Shown here: positions 32,040-40,667 of the stretch, in pieces | Layout: every line of letters begins with the position of its first letter | Position numbering within the stretch: the first letter of the stretch is position 1 | Origin: Cellulosimicrobium cellulans | GTDB taxonomy: Bacteria > Actinomycetota > Actinomycetes > Actinomycetales > Cellulomonadaceae | Length of the DNA: 64,000 nt | Assembly: GCF_006539945.1 (NCBI RefSeq) | Contig: NZ_BJNZ01000002.1 | Location: 186,001 to 250,000, forward strand | Reading direction: 5' to 3' | Position numbers and translations under genes: made by a program | The notes under the pieces: model-generated | What the model saw: only the letters and a program-made list of their open reading frames with translations | What the model was told of the DNA's origin: nothing | The model's database searches: none

Positions 32040-34169
32040 TCAGCCGCCCGCGGGCCGCCCTGCCGGCGCCGCAGCGGCGTCCACCGGGTCCTCCGCCTCT
32101 GCGCCGACCGGCGCCGCGAACTGGCTCTCGTACAGCCGCGCGTACGCGCCGCCCGCCGCGAGCAGCTCGTCGTGCGAGCCCTGCTCGACGATCGACCCCT
32201 GCTCCATAACGAGGATCGTGTCCGCGTCGCGGATCGTCGACAGGCGGTGCGCGATGACGAACGACGTGCGCCCCTCGCGCAGCGCGTTCATCGCCTGCTG
32301 GACCAGGACCTCGGTGCGCGTGTCGACCGAGCTCGTCGCCTCGTCGAGCACGAGGATCGCCGGGTCGGCGAGGAACGCGCGCGCGATCGTGAGGAGCTGC
32401 TTCTCCCCCGCGCTCACGCTCGAGCCCTCGTCGTCGATCACCGTCGCGTACCCGTCGGGCAGCGTGCGCACGAACGGGTCGACGTGCGTCGCGCGCGTCG
32501 CGGCGAGGAACTCCTCCTCACCCACGTCGCGCCCGTCGCGCACGCCGTAGCGCAGGTTCTCCTCGATCGTGCCCTTGAAGAGCCACGTGTCCTGGAGGAC
32601 CATCCCGATGTCGGAGCGCAGGTCGTCGCGCGTCATGTCGCGCGTGTCCACGCCGTCGAGCGTGATCCGGCCGGAGTCGACGTCGTAGAACCGCATGAGC
32701 AGGTTGACGAGCGTGGTCTTGCCCGCGCCCGTCGGCCCGACGATCGCGATCGTCTGGCCCGGCTCGACCACGAGGTCGAGGTGCTCGATGAGCGGCGTGT
32801 CGGGGCTGTAGGAGAACGACACGTCGTCGAACGCGACGCGGCCGCGCACCGGGTCGACCCTCGTCGCGGGCGACGGGTCAGCGGTCTGCTCCTCGGCGTC
32901 GAGCAGGTCGTAGACCCGCTCGGCCGACGCGACGCCCGACTGGAGCAGGTTCATCATCGACGCGATCTGCGTGATGGGCTGCGTGAACTGGCGCGAGTAC
33001 TGGATGAACGCCTGCACGTCGCCGAGCGTCATGGTGCCCGACGCGACGCGCAGCCCGCCGACCACCGCGACGATCACGTAGTTGAGGTTCGCGATGAACC
33101 CCATCGCCGGCTGGATGGTGCCGGAGATGAACTGTGCCTTGAAGCTCGCGTCGTACAGGTCGCCGTTCTCGCGCTCGAAGTCGTCGATCGCGGCCTGCTG
33201 GTGGCCGTAGACCTTGACCAGCGTGTGCCCCGTGTACATCTCCTCGATGTGGGCGTTGAGGCGCCCCGTGGCCGCCCACTGCTGGATGAACTGCGGCTGC
33301 GAGCGCTTGGCGATCTGGGCCGTGATGATCACGGACAGCGGCACCGTCACGAGCGCGACCACCGCGAGCAGCGGCGAGATCCAGAACATCACGCCGAGCA
33401 CGCCGACCACCGTGAGCACCGACGTCACGAGCTGCGAGAGCGTCTGCGTGAGCGTCTGGGAGATGTTGTCGATGTCGTTCGTCACGCGCGAGAGGATCTC
33501 GCCGCGCGGGTTGCGGTCGAAGTACGACAGCGGGAGGCGCCCGAGCTTGGCCTGCACCTCGCCGCGCAGCCGGTAGACCGTGCGCTGCACGACGATCGCG
33601 GTGATGCGCCCCTGGAGCCACCCGAACAGGAACGAGCCGACGTAGACCGCGAGCACCCACGCCAGCACGGTCGCGAGCGCCGTGAAGTCGATGCCCTCGC
33701 CGGGGACGAGGCCGGGGACGCCCGAGACGAGGTCCGCGATCTGGTCCTGCCCTTGGGCGCGCAGCGCGTCGACGGCCTGGGCCTGCGTCACGCCTGCCGG
33801 GAGCTGGGAGCCGACGACGCCCGCGAAGATGACGTTCGTCGCGTTGCCGAGGAGCTTGGGGCCCGCGACGGCGAGCGCCACGGACACCACTCCGAGGATC
33901 ACGACGGCGACGATCGGCAAGCGCTCGGGCCGCAGCGACGCGGCGAACCGGCGCAGCGAGCCCTTGAAGTCGAGCGCCTTCTCGCCCGGCACGCCCATGC
34001 CGCCCATGGGGCCGTGCCCGCCGCCACCGCGGGGACGTCCGGCGAGCCGGGTCCCGGCGACGTCGCCGCCCTTCGCGGTGGGCTTGTCGGAGCCCGGCGC
34101 GGCATCGGGTGCGGGGGTGTCCCTGCCCGACGGCGCGGGTGTGCGCGAGGCGTCCTGCTCGCCGCTCAT
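32040..34169 (-). CDS. Heterodimeric ABC exporter, subunit with canonical catalytic site
   Basis: A 709-residue half-transporter: a hydrophilic Gly/Pro-rich N-terminus of about 70 residues, six transmembrane helices, and a nucleotide-binding domain with Walker A GPTGAGKT near residue 477. Walker B is canonical (ILVLDEATSSVD, catalytic Glu present), but the signature is altered to VSAGEKQL. The partner encoded upstream has the opposite defects, so the pair forms one full and one degenerate ATP site, as in TmrAB/BmrCD-type multidrug exporters. ATG at 34169 overlaps the partner stop (34166-34169). Substrate unknown; drugs or lipids are likely. Confidence 0.93.
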   Translation of the reverse strand: MSGEQDASRTPAPSGRDTPAPDAAPGSDKPTAKGGDVAGTRLAGRPRGGGGHGPMGGMGVPGEKALDFKGSLRRFAASLRPERLPIVAVVILGVVSVALAVAGPKLLGNATNVIFAGVVGSQLPAGVTQAQAVDALRAQGQDQIADLVSGVPGLVPGEGIDFTALATVLAWVLAVYVGSFLFGWLQGRITAIVVQRTVYRLRGEVQAKLGRLPLSYFDRNPRGEILSRVTNDIDNISQTLTQTLSQLVTSVLTVVGVLGVMFWISPLLAVVALVTVPLSVIITAQIAKRSQPQFIQQWAATGRLNAHIEEMYTGHTLVKVYGHQQAAIDDFERENGDLYDASFKAQFISGTIQPAMGFIANLNYVIVAVVGGLRVASGTMTLGDVQAFIQYSRQFTQPITQIASMMNLLQSGVASAERVYDLLDAEEQTADPSPATRVDPVRGRVAFDDVSFSYSPDTPLIEHLDLVVEPGQTIAIVGPTGAGKTTLVNLLMRFYDVDSGRITLDGVDTRDMTRDDLRSDIGMVLQDTWLFKGTIEENLRYGVRDGRDVGEEEFLAATRATHVDPFVRTLPDGYATVIDDEGSSVSAGEKQLLTIARAFLADPAILVLDEATSSVDTRTEVLVQQAMNALREGRTSFVIAHRLSTIRDADTILVMEQGSIVEQGSHDELLAAGGAYARLYESQFAAPVGAEAEDPVDAAAAPAGRPAGG

Positions 34170-35899
34170 GCTGCCTCCTCGATCGAGAGCTGGGAGTAGA
34201 CGATCTCCTGGTACGTCTCGTTGGACTCGAGGAGCTCGGTGTGCGTGCCGCGGCCGACGATGCGGCCGTGGTCGAGCACGAGAATCTGGTCGGCGCCCCG
34301 GATCGTCGCGACGCGCTGCGCCACGACGATGACGGTCGAGCGCCGCGTGCGAGGCGCGAGCGCCGCGCGCAGGCGGGCGTCCGTCGCGTAGTCGAGCGCG
34401 GAGAACGAGTCGTCGAACAGGTAGACCGCGGGGTCGCGCACGATCGCCCGGGCGATCGCGAGCCGCTGGCGCTGGCCGCCGGAGAAGTTCGTCCCGCCCT
34501 GCGCGACGGGCGCGTCGAGCCCGCCGTCGAGCGCCTCGACGAAGTCGCGCGCCTGGGCGACGTCGAGCGCCTCCCACATCTGCTCCTCCGTCGCGTCGGG
34601 CCGCCCGTAGCGGAGGTTGTCCGCGACGGTCCCCGAGAACAGGTACGCCTTCTGCGGCACGAGGCCCAGGAGCGAACCGAGGTCCGCGCCCGTGAGGTCG
34701 CGCACGTCGGTCCCGTCGATCCGCACGGAGCCGCCCGTGACGTCGAACAGCCGCGGCACGAGGTTGAGCAGCGTCGTCTTGCCGGAGCCGGTCGAGCCGA
34801 TGATCGCCGTCGTCTGCCCGGGCTCGGCCACGAACGACACGTCGTGGAGCACCGGGTCCTCGGCGCCCGGGTAGCGGAACTCCACGCCGTCGAGCTCGAC
34901 GCGCCCGGTGCGCGAGGCGAGGGCCACGGGGCGCTCGGGCTCGACGACCGTGGCGGTCGTGCGCAGGACGTCCGTGATGCGCTCGGCGGAGACCGCCGCG
35001 CGCGGCACCATCATGAACATCATCGTCGACATCATCACGGCCATGAGGATGTACATGAGGTAGGACAGGAACGCGGTGAGCGCGCCGACCTCCATGTCGC
35101 CGGCATCGATCTGACGACCGCCGAACCACAGCACCGCGATGCTCGACGCGTTCATGACGAGCATGACCGTCGGGAACATGAGCGCCATGAGCTTGCCCGC
35201 CTTGAGCGAGACGTCGAACAGCGCGTCGTTCGCGACGTCGAACCGCTCGGCCTCGCGACGCTCGCGCACGAACGCCCGGATCACGCGGATGCCCGTGATC
35301 TGCTCGCGCAGGACGGCGTTGATGCCGTCGATCTTCTTCTGCATCTGCCGGAAGTACGGCACCATCCGCCAGATGATGAGCCCGACGCTCACGCCGAGCA
35401 CGGGCACGATGACGAGCAGGAGGGCGGAGAGCTCGACGTTCTCCTGGAGCGCCATCACCACGCCGCCGACCAGCATGATCGGCGCCATGACCATGATGGT
35501 CAGCGACAGCAGCACGAGCATCTGCACCTGCTGCACGTCGTTCGTGGTGCGCGTGATGAGGGACGGCGCACCGAACTGGCCCATCTCCTGGGCGGAGAAG
35601 CGCTGCACGTTGGTGAACAGCCCGGCGCGGACGTCGCGGCCGAACGACATCGCGACCCGCGCGCCGAAGTAGACGGCCGCGACCGCGCACACGACCTGCC
35701 CGAGGCTCACGAGGAGCATGAGCCCGCCCGTGCGCATGATGTAGGCGGTGTCGCCCTGCGTGACGCCCTGGTCGATGATGTCGGCGTTGAGGCTCGGCAG
35801 GTACAGCGACGCGAGCGTCGCGAGGAGCTGGAGCACGAGGAGGATGAGGATCGGTGTCAGGTAGGGACGCAACCGCGTCCGCAAGAGGCTGACGAGCAT
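34166..35899 (-). CDS. Heterodimeric ABC exporter, subunit with degenerate catalytic site
   Basis: A 577-residue half-transporter with six transmembrane helices (residues about 15-300) and a nucleotide-binding domain. Walker A is GSTGSGKT near residue 366 and the signature FSGGQRQRLAIARA is canonical. Walker B ends in YLFDDSFSALD, so the catalytic Glu is Asp. This matches the non-catalytic half of heterodimeric exporters. It is the first exporter gene after the TetR regulator and is coupled to the second subunit by ATGA. Confidence 0.93.
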   Translation of the reverse strand: MLVSLLRTRLRPYLTPILILLVLQLLATLASLYLPSLNADIIDQGVTQGDTAYIMRTGGLMLLVSLGQVVCAVAAVYFGARVAMSFGRDVRAGLFTNVQRFSAQEMGQFGAPSLITRTTNDVQQVQMLVLLSLTIMVMAPIMLVGGVVMALQENVELSALLLVIVPVLGVSVGLIIWRMVPYFRQMQKKIDGINAVLREQITGIRVIRAFVRERREAERFDVANDALFDVSLKAGKLMALMFPTVMLVMNASSIAVLWFGGRQIDAGDMEVGALTAFLSYLMYILMAVMMSTMMFMMVPRAAVSAERITDVLRTTATVVEPERPVALASRTGRVELDGVEFRYPGAEDPVLHDVSFVAEPGQTTAIIGSTGSGKTTLLNLVPRLFDVTGGSVRIDGTDVRDLTGADLGSLLGLVPQKAYLFSGTVADNLRYGRPDATEEQMWEALDVAQARDFVEALDGGLDAPVAQGGTNFSGGQRQRLAIARAIVRDPAVYLFDDSFSALDYATDARLRAALAPRTRRSTVIVVAQRVATIRGADQILVLDHGRIVGRGTHTELLESNETYQEIVYSQLSIEEAA

Positions 35900-36023
35900 G
35901 GGGTTCCTGTCCGGGTGGGGGCTACGGGACGGGCGGTCGGGCCGGGGACGCGCGAGGTACGTCGGGGCTCGATCCGGGGACGGAGCCGGGCGAGGGCTGC
36001 CGCGGGGCGTGGTGGCGGGCCCG

Positions 36024-36824
36024 TCAGGGCGAGGGGTCGGTGGCGACGTCCGCTCCGATGCCGCCCAGGATCAGGTCGGCGAGCTGCACGGCGTCGAGCC
36101 TGTCACCGCCCGAGAGGTGCGGCAAGGCGTTTCCGAAGACGAGGGAGAAGACGGCGCGCGCCGCGAGCCCGGCCTCCACGCGGAGCTCCGCGTGGTGGGC
36201 CGCGAGCTTGCGCTCGATCGCGCCGACGATCTCGCGCGCGGAGCGCTCGCGCGCGTCGAATCCCGTCCGGCGAGCGTCGGCGCTCTCCCCGGCCCGCATC
36301 CGGCGCACGGCCTCGACGCGGTCGGCGGTCCTGCGGTCGGGCACCGCGTCTCCGCGCGAGCCGGCGGCGCGCCCTGCGGAGTGTCGGTGCGGGTCGAGCA
36401 CCTGGTGCGCGGCGGCGAAGATCCGCATGCCGACGCGCTGCGCCTCGAGCAGGAACTCGACGATGCTCACCACGAGCGGGCGCAGGCCGTCGTCGTCCGG
36501 GAGCAGGTCGATCGCCGCGACCGCGGGCGCCGGGTCGAGCGAGCGCACGACGGCGGCGTGCAGGATCTCGTCCTTGTCCGCGAACGCGCGGAACAACGTG
36601 CCTTCCGCGACGCCCGCGGCGTCGGCGATCTGGCGCGTCGTCACGGCGGCACCGTGCTCGACGAGCAGGGGGATCGTCGCGGCGGCGATCGCGTCGCGCC
36701 GTTCCTCACGGGACAGCGGACGGGCGCGCGTGCGCTCGGGGGCAGGCTCGCCGGGCGCTGCCTCGGAGGGGACGTGGGGCGTCGCCTCGGGTGGCGCGTC
36801 GGACGGGAGGGAGACCGGTGTCAC
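36024..36824 (-). CDS. TetR-family regulator, probable repressor of the ABC exporter
   Basis: A 266-residue TetR protein. After a 45-residue disordered N-terminus comes the helix-turn-helix domain (AAATIPLLVEHGAAVTTRQIADAAGVAEGTLFRAFADKDEIL in two blocks around residues 50-95) and a ligand-binding domain with an Arg/Asp-rich insert. GTG at 36824 has a TAGCGT seven bases upstream and no ribosome site. A palindrome sits just behind this -10, consistent with autoregulation. The exporter genes follow 125 bases downstream on the same strand. Confidence 0.88.
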   Translation of the reverse strand: MTPVSLPSDAPPEATPHVPSEAAPGEPAPERTRARPLSREERRDAIAAATIPLLVEHGAAVTTRQIADAAGVAEGTLFRAFADKDEILHAAVVRSLDPAPAVAAIDLLPDDDGLRPLVVSIVEFLLEAQRVGMRIFAAAHQVLDPHRHSAGRAAGSRGDAVPDRRTADRVEAVRRMRAGESADARRTGFDARERSAREIVGAIERKLAAHHAELRVEAGLAARAVFSLVFGNALPHLSGGDRLDAVQLADLILGGIGADVATDPSP

Positions 36825-36831
36825 GATCTCG

Positions 36832-36837
36832 ACGCTA
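36832..36837 (-). promoter_or_regulatory. Putative leaderless -10 of the TetR gene
   Basis: TAGCGT on the minus strand, seven bases before the GTG at 36824. Confidence 0.5.
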
Positions 36838-36840
36838 ACT

Positions 36841-36856
36841 GAGTGAGCACTCACTC
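36841..36856. promoter_or_regulatory. Palindromic operator for the TetR-family regulator
   Basis: GAGTGAGCACTCACTC: perfect seven-base arms around CA, immediately upstream of the -10. TGAGTGNNCACTCA-like sites are typical of TetR regulators of exporters. Confidence 0.8.
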
Positions 36857-36940
36857 TCAACCTCGTCCGCTCATGGCGAACCGGGCGCGGCGGGGCGCGG
36901 CAGCGGCCGGGCCGACGAGTCCTGGGCCCTGGCGCACGAC

Positions 36941-36974
36941 GGAGCCCCCGCACCCGGAGGGGTGCGGGGGCTCC
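36941..36974 (-). terminator. Terminator of the nfeD-stomatin unit
   Basis: A 14-base perfect stem (GGAGCCCCCGCACC and its complement) with a six-base loop, starting 22 bases after the stomatin stop. Confidence 0.92.
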
Positions 36975-36996
36975 GCGCGGACGTCGGGGCGCGTCG

Positions 36997-38322
36997 TCAG
37001 TGGCGCGGCGGGAACGACGGCGGTCCGCCCACGGGCGGCTCGTCGGCGGGCGGCTCGTCCGTCGCCGGAGCGTCCTCCACGATCGGCTGCGGCGGCGGCG
37101 CGTACTGCGACGGTCCGCCCAGCGGGCGCGGCGACGCGGCGCCCGGCTCCGGCGGTCCGGCGCGGTGCTCGCCGGAACCGCCCGGGTGCTGGCCACGCTC
37201 GGTCTGCGGGTCGAACGGCAGACCGGAGCGCGTCCCCGCGCTCGTGGCGTCCGCCGTGGCCGCCTCGGCCTGACGGCGCGCCTCGGCCAGCGCCTCCGAC
37301 GGGTCGGTGAGCGACGGCACGCCGAACTTCACGCGGTCGCGCTCGCGCTCGCGGCGCGCCTCGGCGCTCGCCTCGGCCGCCTCCGCGTCCTGGGCGGGCG
37401 TCGCGCCCGGCACTCCCCCGCCGTCGATCCCCGGCACACCGCCGAAGCCCTTGGCGATGGACCCGAGCGCGGCGGTGAACTCCGTCGGCACGACCCACAG
37501 CTTGCTGGCGCTCCCGTTCGCGATCTGCGGGAGCATCTGGAGGTACTGGTACGCGAGCAGCTTCGGGTCGGCGTCGCCCTCGTGGATGGCGTCGAACACC
37601 TGGAGGATCGCGCGCGCCTCGCCCTCCGCCGTGAGGATCTTCGACTGCGCGTCACCCTCGGCCCGGAGGATCGCCGCCTGCTTCTCACCCTCCGCCGTGA
37701 GGATCTGCGACTGCTTGACGCCCTCGGCGGTGAGGATGGCCGCGCGACGGTCACGCTCGGCGCGCATCTGCTGCTCCATCGAGCCCTGCACGCTGGGCGG
37801 CGGGTCGATCGACTTGAGCTCGACGCGGTTGACACGGATGCCCCAGCGACCGGTCGCCTCGTCGAGGACGCCGCGGAGCTGGCCGTTGATCTGGTCACGG
37901 CTCGTGAGCGTCTGCTCGAGGTCCATCGAGCCGATGACGTTGCGCAGCGTCGTGACGGTGAGCTGCTCGATCGCGGTGATGTAGTTCGCGATCTCGTAGA
38001 CCGCCGACTTGGGCTCCGTGACCTGGAAGTAGATCACCGTGTCGATGCTGACCACGAGGTTGTCCGACGTGATCACGGGCTGCGGCGGGAACGACACGAC
38101 CTGCTCGCGCAGGTCGACCGAGGCGCGCACGCGGTCGATGAACGGCACCAGCAGGTGCAGGCCCGGCTCGAGCGTGCGCGAGTAGCGGCCCAGGCGCTCG
38201 ACGATGATCGCGACCGCCTGCGGCACGATGCGCACCGCCTTGACGAGCGCGACGATCACGAAGATCAGGATCAGCGCGAGGACGATGTACGCGAGGATCG
38301 TTCCGGGACTGGGGTCGTTCAT
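36997..38322 (-). CDS. SPFH/band 7 (stomatin/QmcA-like) membrane protein
   Basis: A 441-residue protein with one N-terminal membrane helix (about residues 8-28), the band 7 domain (IVERLGRYSRTLEPGLHLLVPF onwards to about 190) and a coiled coil with three near-repeats of ILTAEGEKQ (about 195-245). A C-terminal YLQMLPQIANGSASKLWVVP block follows, and beyond it a 130-residue Pro/Gly/Glu-rich tail unusual for the family. Such proteins form ring scaffolds in membrane microdomains. NfeD, the usual partner, is encoded 64 bases upstream on the same strand. Confidence 0.92.
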   Translation of the reverse strand: MNDPSPGTILAYIVLALILIFVIVALVKAVRIVPQAVAIIVERLGRYSRTLEPGLHLLVPFIDRVRASVDLREQVVSFPPQPVITSDNLVVSIDTVIYFQVTEPKSAVYEIANYITAIEQLTVTTLRNVIGSMDLEQTLTSRDQINGQLRGVLDEATGRWGIRVNRVELKSIDPPPSVQGSMEQQMRAERDRRAAILTAEGVKQSQILTAEGEKQAAILRAEGDAQSKILTAEGEARAILQVFDAIHEGDADPKLLAYQYLQMLPQIANGSASKLWVVPTEFTAALGSIAKGFGGVPGIDGGGVPGATPAQDAEAAEASAEARRERERDRVKFGVPSLTDPSEALAEARRQAEAATADATSAGTRSGLPFDPQTERGQHPGGSGEHRAGPPEPGAASPRPLGGPSQYAPPPQPIVEDAPATDEPPADEPPVGGPPSFPPRH

Positions 38323-38386
38323 CGACTACCTCCTGGTCGTCGGCGCGACCGGTCGCCCGGCGGCGCGTGCGGGTCGTGCCGGTCGG

Positions 38387-38839
38387 TCACGACCCGGTCG
38401 GGTGCTGCGCGGGCAGCGGCGCGACGACGGCCGTCGCGCCGTCGATCCGCACGACGCGTACCTCCGTCCCCACGGGGATCTGGGGGGCGTCGGGCTCGGT
38501 CCGCGCAGTCCAGACCTCGCCGACGAGCTTCACGCGACCGCCGAACTCGCTCACGCGGTCGACGGCGAGCGCCGTCCGGCCGACGTGGGCGGCGACGTTC
38601 GTCTCCGTGAGCGGGACCCGCGAGCGCAGGTGCCGGAGCAGCCACGGCCGCAGCGTGAGCAGCAGGATGACGCTCACGACCGCGAACGTGACGATCTGGA
38701 GCCAGAGCGGCCCGCCGGCCGCGTTCACGCCCGCCGCGGCGAGCGAGCCGCCGGCCAGCATGATGAGCACGAGGTCGAGCGAGATGATCTCCACGAGACC
38801 GAGGAGCAACGCCGCTCCGACCCACCACAGCCAGTCCAT
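38387..38839 (-). CDS. NfeD-family membrane protein
   Basis: A 150-residue short NfeD protein: two to three transmembrane helices in the first 75 residues and a C-terminal OB-fold (VGRTALAVDRVSEFGGRVKLVGEVWTA). NfeD proteins pair with stomatins in membrane quality control. ATG at 38839 is chosen because a purine-rich GGGGGT lies just before it; a GTG six codons upstream is possible. Confidence 0.9.
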   Translation of the reverse strand: MDWLWWVGAALLLGLVEIISLDLVLIMLAGGSLAAAGVNAAGGPLWLQIVTFAVVSVILLLTLRPWLLRHLRSRVPLTETNVAAHVGRTALAVDRVSEFGGRVKLVGEVWTARTEPDAPQIPVGTEVRVVRIDGATAVVAPLPAQHPTGS

Positions 38840-38865
38840 CTCGACCCCCGTTCCCACGTGCGCGC

Positions 38866-38881
38866 TTTACGTGTACTTTAC
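38866..38881 (-). promoter_or_regulatory. AT-rich direct repeat in the nfeD promoter region
   Basis: TTTAC-GTGTAC-TTTAC places two TTTAC units 11 bases apart, one helical turn, in an otherwise GC-rich gap. On the minus strand it reads GTAAAGTACACGTAAA and probably includes the promoter core or an activator site. Confidence 0.4.
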
Positions 38882-38936
38882 CGAATTTCCGCCCGCAGTG
38901 CACGCATCCCCGCGCACCTCGTCGAGGACGGGTGCT

Positions 38937-39725
38937 TCACACCCGCGCGGCGCGCGCCATCCAGCGCCCGCCACCGTGCGCGACGAGGAGCGGCATGCCG
39001 AACGCGTCGCTGAGGTTCTCGGCCGTGAGGACCTCCTCGACCGGGCCGGCGCTGTGCACCGCCCCGTCCTTGAGGAGGAGCAGGTGCGTGAACCCCGGCG
39101 GGATCTCCTCGACGTGGTGCGTGACGAGCACGAGCACGGGCGACGCCGGGTCGCCCGCGAGCTCGGACAGCGCGCCGACCAGCTCCTCGCGCCCGCCGAG
39201 GTCCAGCCCCGCGGCCGGCTCGTCGAGGAGCAGGAGCTCCGGGTCCGTCATGAGGGACCGCGCGATCTGGGTGCGCTTGCGCTCGCCCTCGGAGAGCGTG
39301 CCGAACAGGCGGTCCGCCAGGTGGTCGACGCCGAACGCGGCGAGCAGGTCGCTCGCACGCTCCGCGTCGAACTCCTCGTACTCCTCGCGCCAGCGGCCCG
39401 TGACGCCGTACGCGGCCGTCAGGACGACGTCCCGCACCGTCTCGTCGCCCGGGATCTGCTCCGCGAGCGCCGCGGACGCGAGCCCGATGCGCGGCCGGAG
39501 CTCGAAGACGTCCACACGGCCCAGGCGCTCGCCCAGGATGTCGGCGGTGCCCGCCGTGGGGTGCATCCGCGCGGACGCGACCTGCAGGAGCGTCGTCTTG
39601 CCGGCGCCGTTGCGGCCCAGCACGACCCACCGCTCGCCCTCGTTCACCTGCCAGTCGACCGCGTCGAGGATGGTCTTGGGGTGACGTCGGACGGTGACGC
39701 CCTTCAGGTCGAGAACCGCGCTCAT
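38937..39725 (-). CDS. Stand-alone ABC ATPase (ModF/YlmA-like)
   Basis: A 262-residue ATP-binding protein without a permease gene nearby. Walker A is GRNGAGKT, the signature is the variant LSEGERKRTQIARS, and Walker B is LLLLDEPAAGLD followed by VTHHVEEIPPGFTHLLLL. This signature is typical of the soluble YlmA/ModF-type group, often annotated as iron or molybdate ATPases but with unclear function. ATG at 39725 is taken; an in-frame GTG lies two codons upstream. It is divergent from the next gene, with a 27-base gap. Confidence 0.88.
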   Translation of the reverse strand: MSAVLDLKGVTVRRHPKTILDAVDWQVNEGERWVVLGRNGAGKTTLLQVASARMHPTAGTADILGERLGRVDVFELRPRIGLASAALAEQIPGDETVRDVVLTAAYGVTGRWREEYEEFDAERASDLLAAFGVDHLADRLFGTLSEGERKRTQIARSLMTDPELLLLDEPAAGLDLGGREELVGALSELAGDPASPVLVLVTHHVEEIPPGFTHLLLLKDGAVHSAGPVEEVLTAENLSDAFGMPLLVAHGGGRWMARAARV

Positions 39726-39735
39726 GGTCACCGAC

Positions 39736-39743
39736 CCTATAGG
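39736..39743. promoter_or_regulatory. Shared palindromic -10 for two divergent genes
   Basis: CCTATAGG is its own reverse complement, giving TATAGG on both strands. It lies nine bases before the GTG at 39753 and ten before the ATG at 39725. In a 27-base gap there is hardly room for two separate promoters. Confidence 0.6.
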
Positions 39744-39752
39744 TTGGCCGTC

Positions 39753-40589
39753 GTGGTCTCACACTCGTCCGAGGGTCCGCAGGACGCCTCCGGTCCCGGT
39801 TCTGGACCCGGCTCTGCCTCCAGCGCGGGCGCCCTCCCCCGCAGCGCCCTCCTCGCCCTCTGGCTACGTGCGGCGCGCCTCGGCGACGACGACGGTCTAG
39901 CCCGTCTGCTCCGCGCGGTGCAGCGCGACGACGAGCCGCACGTCGTGTCCGGGGCGCTGGGCGACCTCCGCCTGGAGGACCTGGCCGGCGCCTGGGCCGG
40001 CGACGCACGCGAGGTCGTCGCGCTGGCCCCGGTCCCCGGCGACGTCACCGGCGTCCCGCCGGAGGCCGCGGCGCGCGCGACCGATGCCGGCGAGTGCGTC
40101 GTCGTCACCACGTCCTCCGGGTCGTGGGCGCTCGTGCCCGAGGTCACGGAGTTCGGCAGCGACCTCGAGCCGGGTCACCTCGTCACCTGGCACGTGACCT
40201 CCGTCGGTCCGTGGAGCACGCGCGTCCTCGGGACCCTCGGCACGCTCGCCGAGGCCGAGCGCGACCTGCGCACCGCCCTGCTCCTCGCGACCCGCGCCCT
40301 CGACGAGCTCGACGTCGCGCGCTGGCGCGACGACGCCGCCGGCGCCATCGCCGACCTGCGCGCGGGCGGCGCCCCGACCTGGCAGCTCCCCGCGACCGTG
40401 CCACCGCGCGCAGTCCAGGTGCTGACCCAGGCAGTACGCCTGCGCGCCATCGTCGACCTCGCCACCGCCGACGACGGCGGGTCCGTCAACCTCTGGCAAG
40501 CCGACCAGCGGTCCACCGCCCTGCGCGAGGTCGACCGCGCCTCCCGCCACGCCGTCGGCGCCGCCACCCTCTGGATCGCCGCCTCCTGA
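39753..40589 (+). CDS. Conserved actinobacterial protein of unknown function
   Basis: A 278-residue soluble protein with no motif I recognise. It has a Ser/Gly-rich start, an Ala/Leu/Arg-rich helical part with many Asp residues, a central VVVTTSSGSWALVPE and VTWHVTSVGPW beta-rich section, and a C-terminal helical half (ERDLRTALLLATRALDELDVARW). No signal peptide or membrane helix. The GTG start has a -10-like TATAGG nine bases upstream and no ribosome site. Its only context is the divergent soluble ABC ATPase. Confidence 0.72.
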   Translation: MVSHSSEGPQDASGPGSGPGSASSAGALPRSALLALWLRAARLGDDDGLARLLRAVQRDDEPHVVSGALGDLRLEDLAGAWAGDAREVVALAPVPGDVTGVPPEAAARATDAGECVVVTTSSGSWALVPEVTEFGSDLEPGHLVTWHVTSVGPWSTRVLGTLGTLAEAERDLRTALLLATRALDELDVARWRDDAAGAIADLRAGGAPTWQLPATVPPRAVQVLTQAVRLRAIVDLATADDGGSVNLWQADQRSTALREVDRASRHAVGAATLWIAAS

Positions 40590-40667
40590 CCGCCCGTACC
40601 GACGTCACCCTGGGTCGTCGACCGGTACCGCGTCGATGCTGGTGCTGGCTGCGACCGAACGGGCGTG

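Noticed and set aside
40590-40667. Weak CGCCCGT/ACGGGCG inverted repeat as terminator
   Set aside because: Arms are seven bases with a loop of more than 55 bases and alternative pairings; not convincing.
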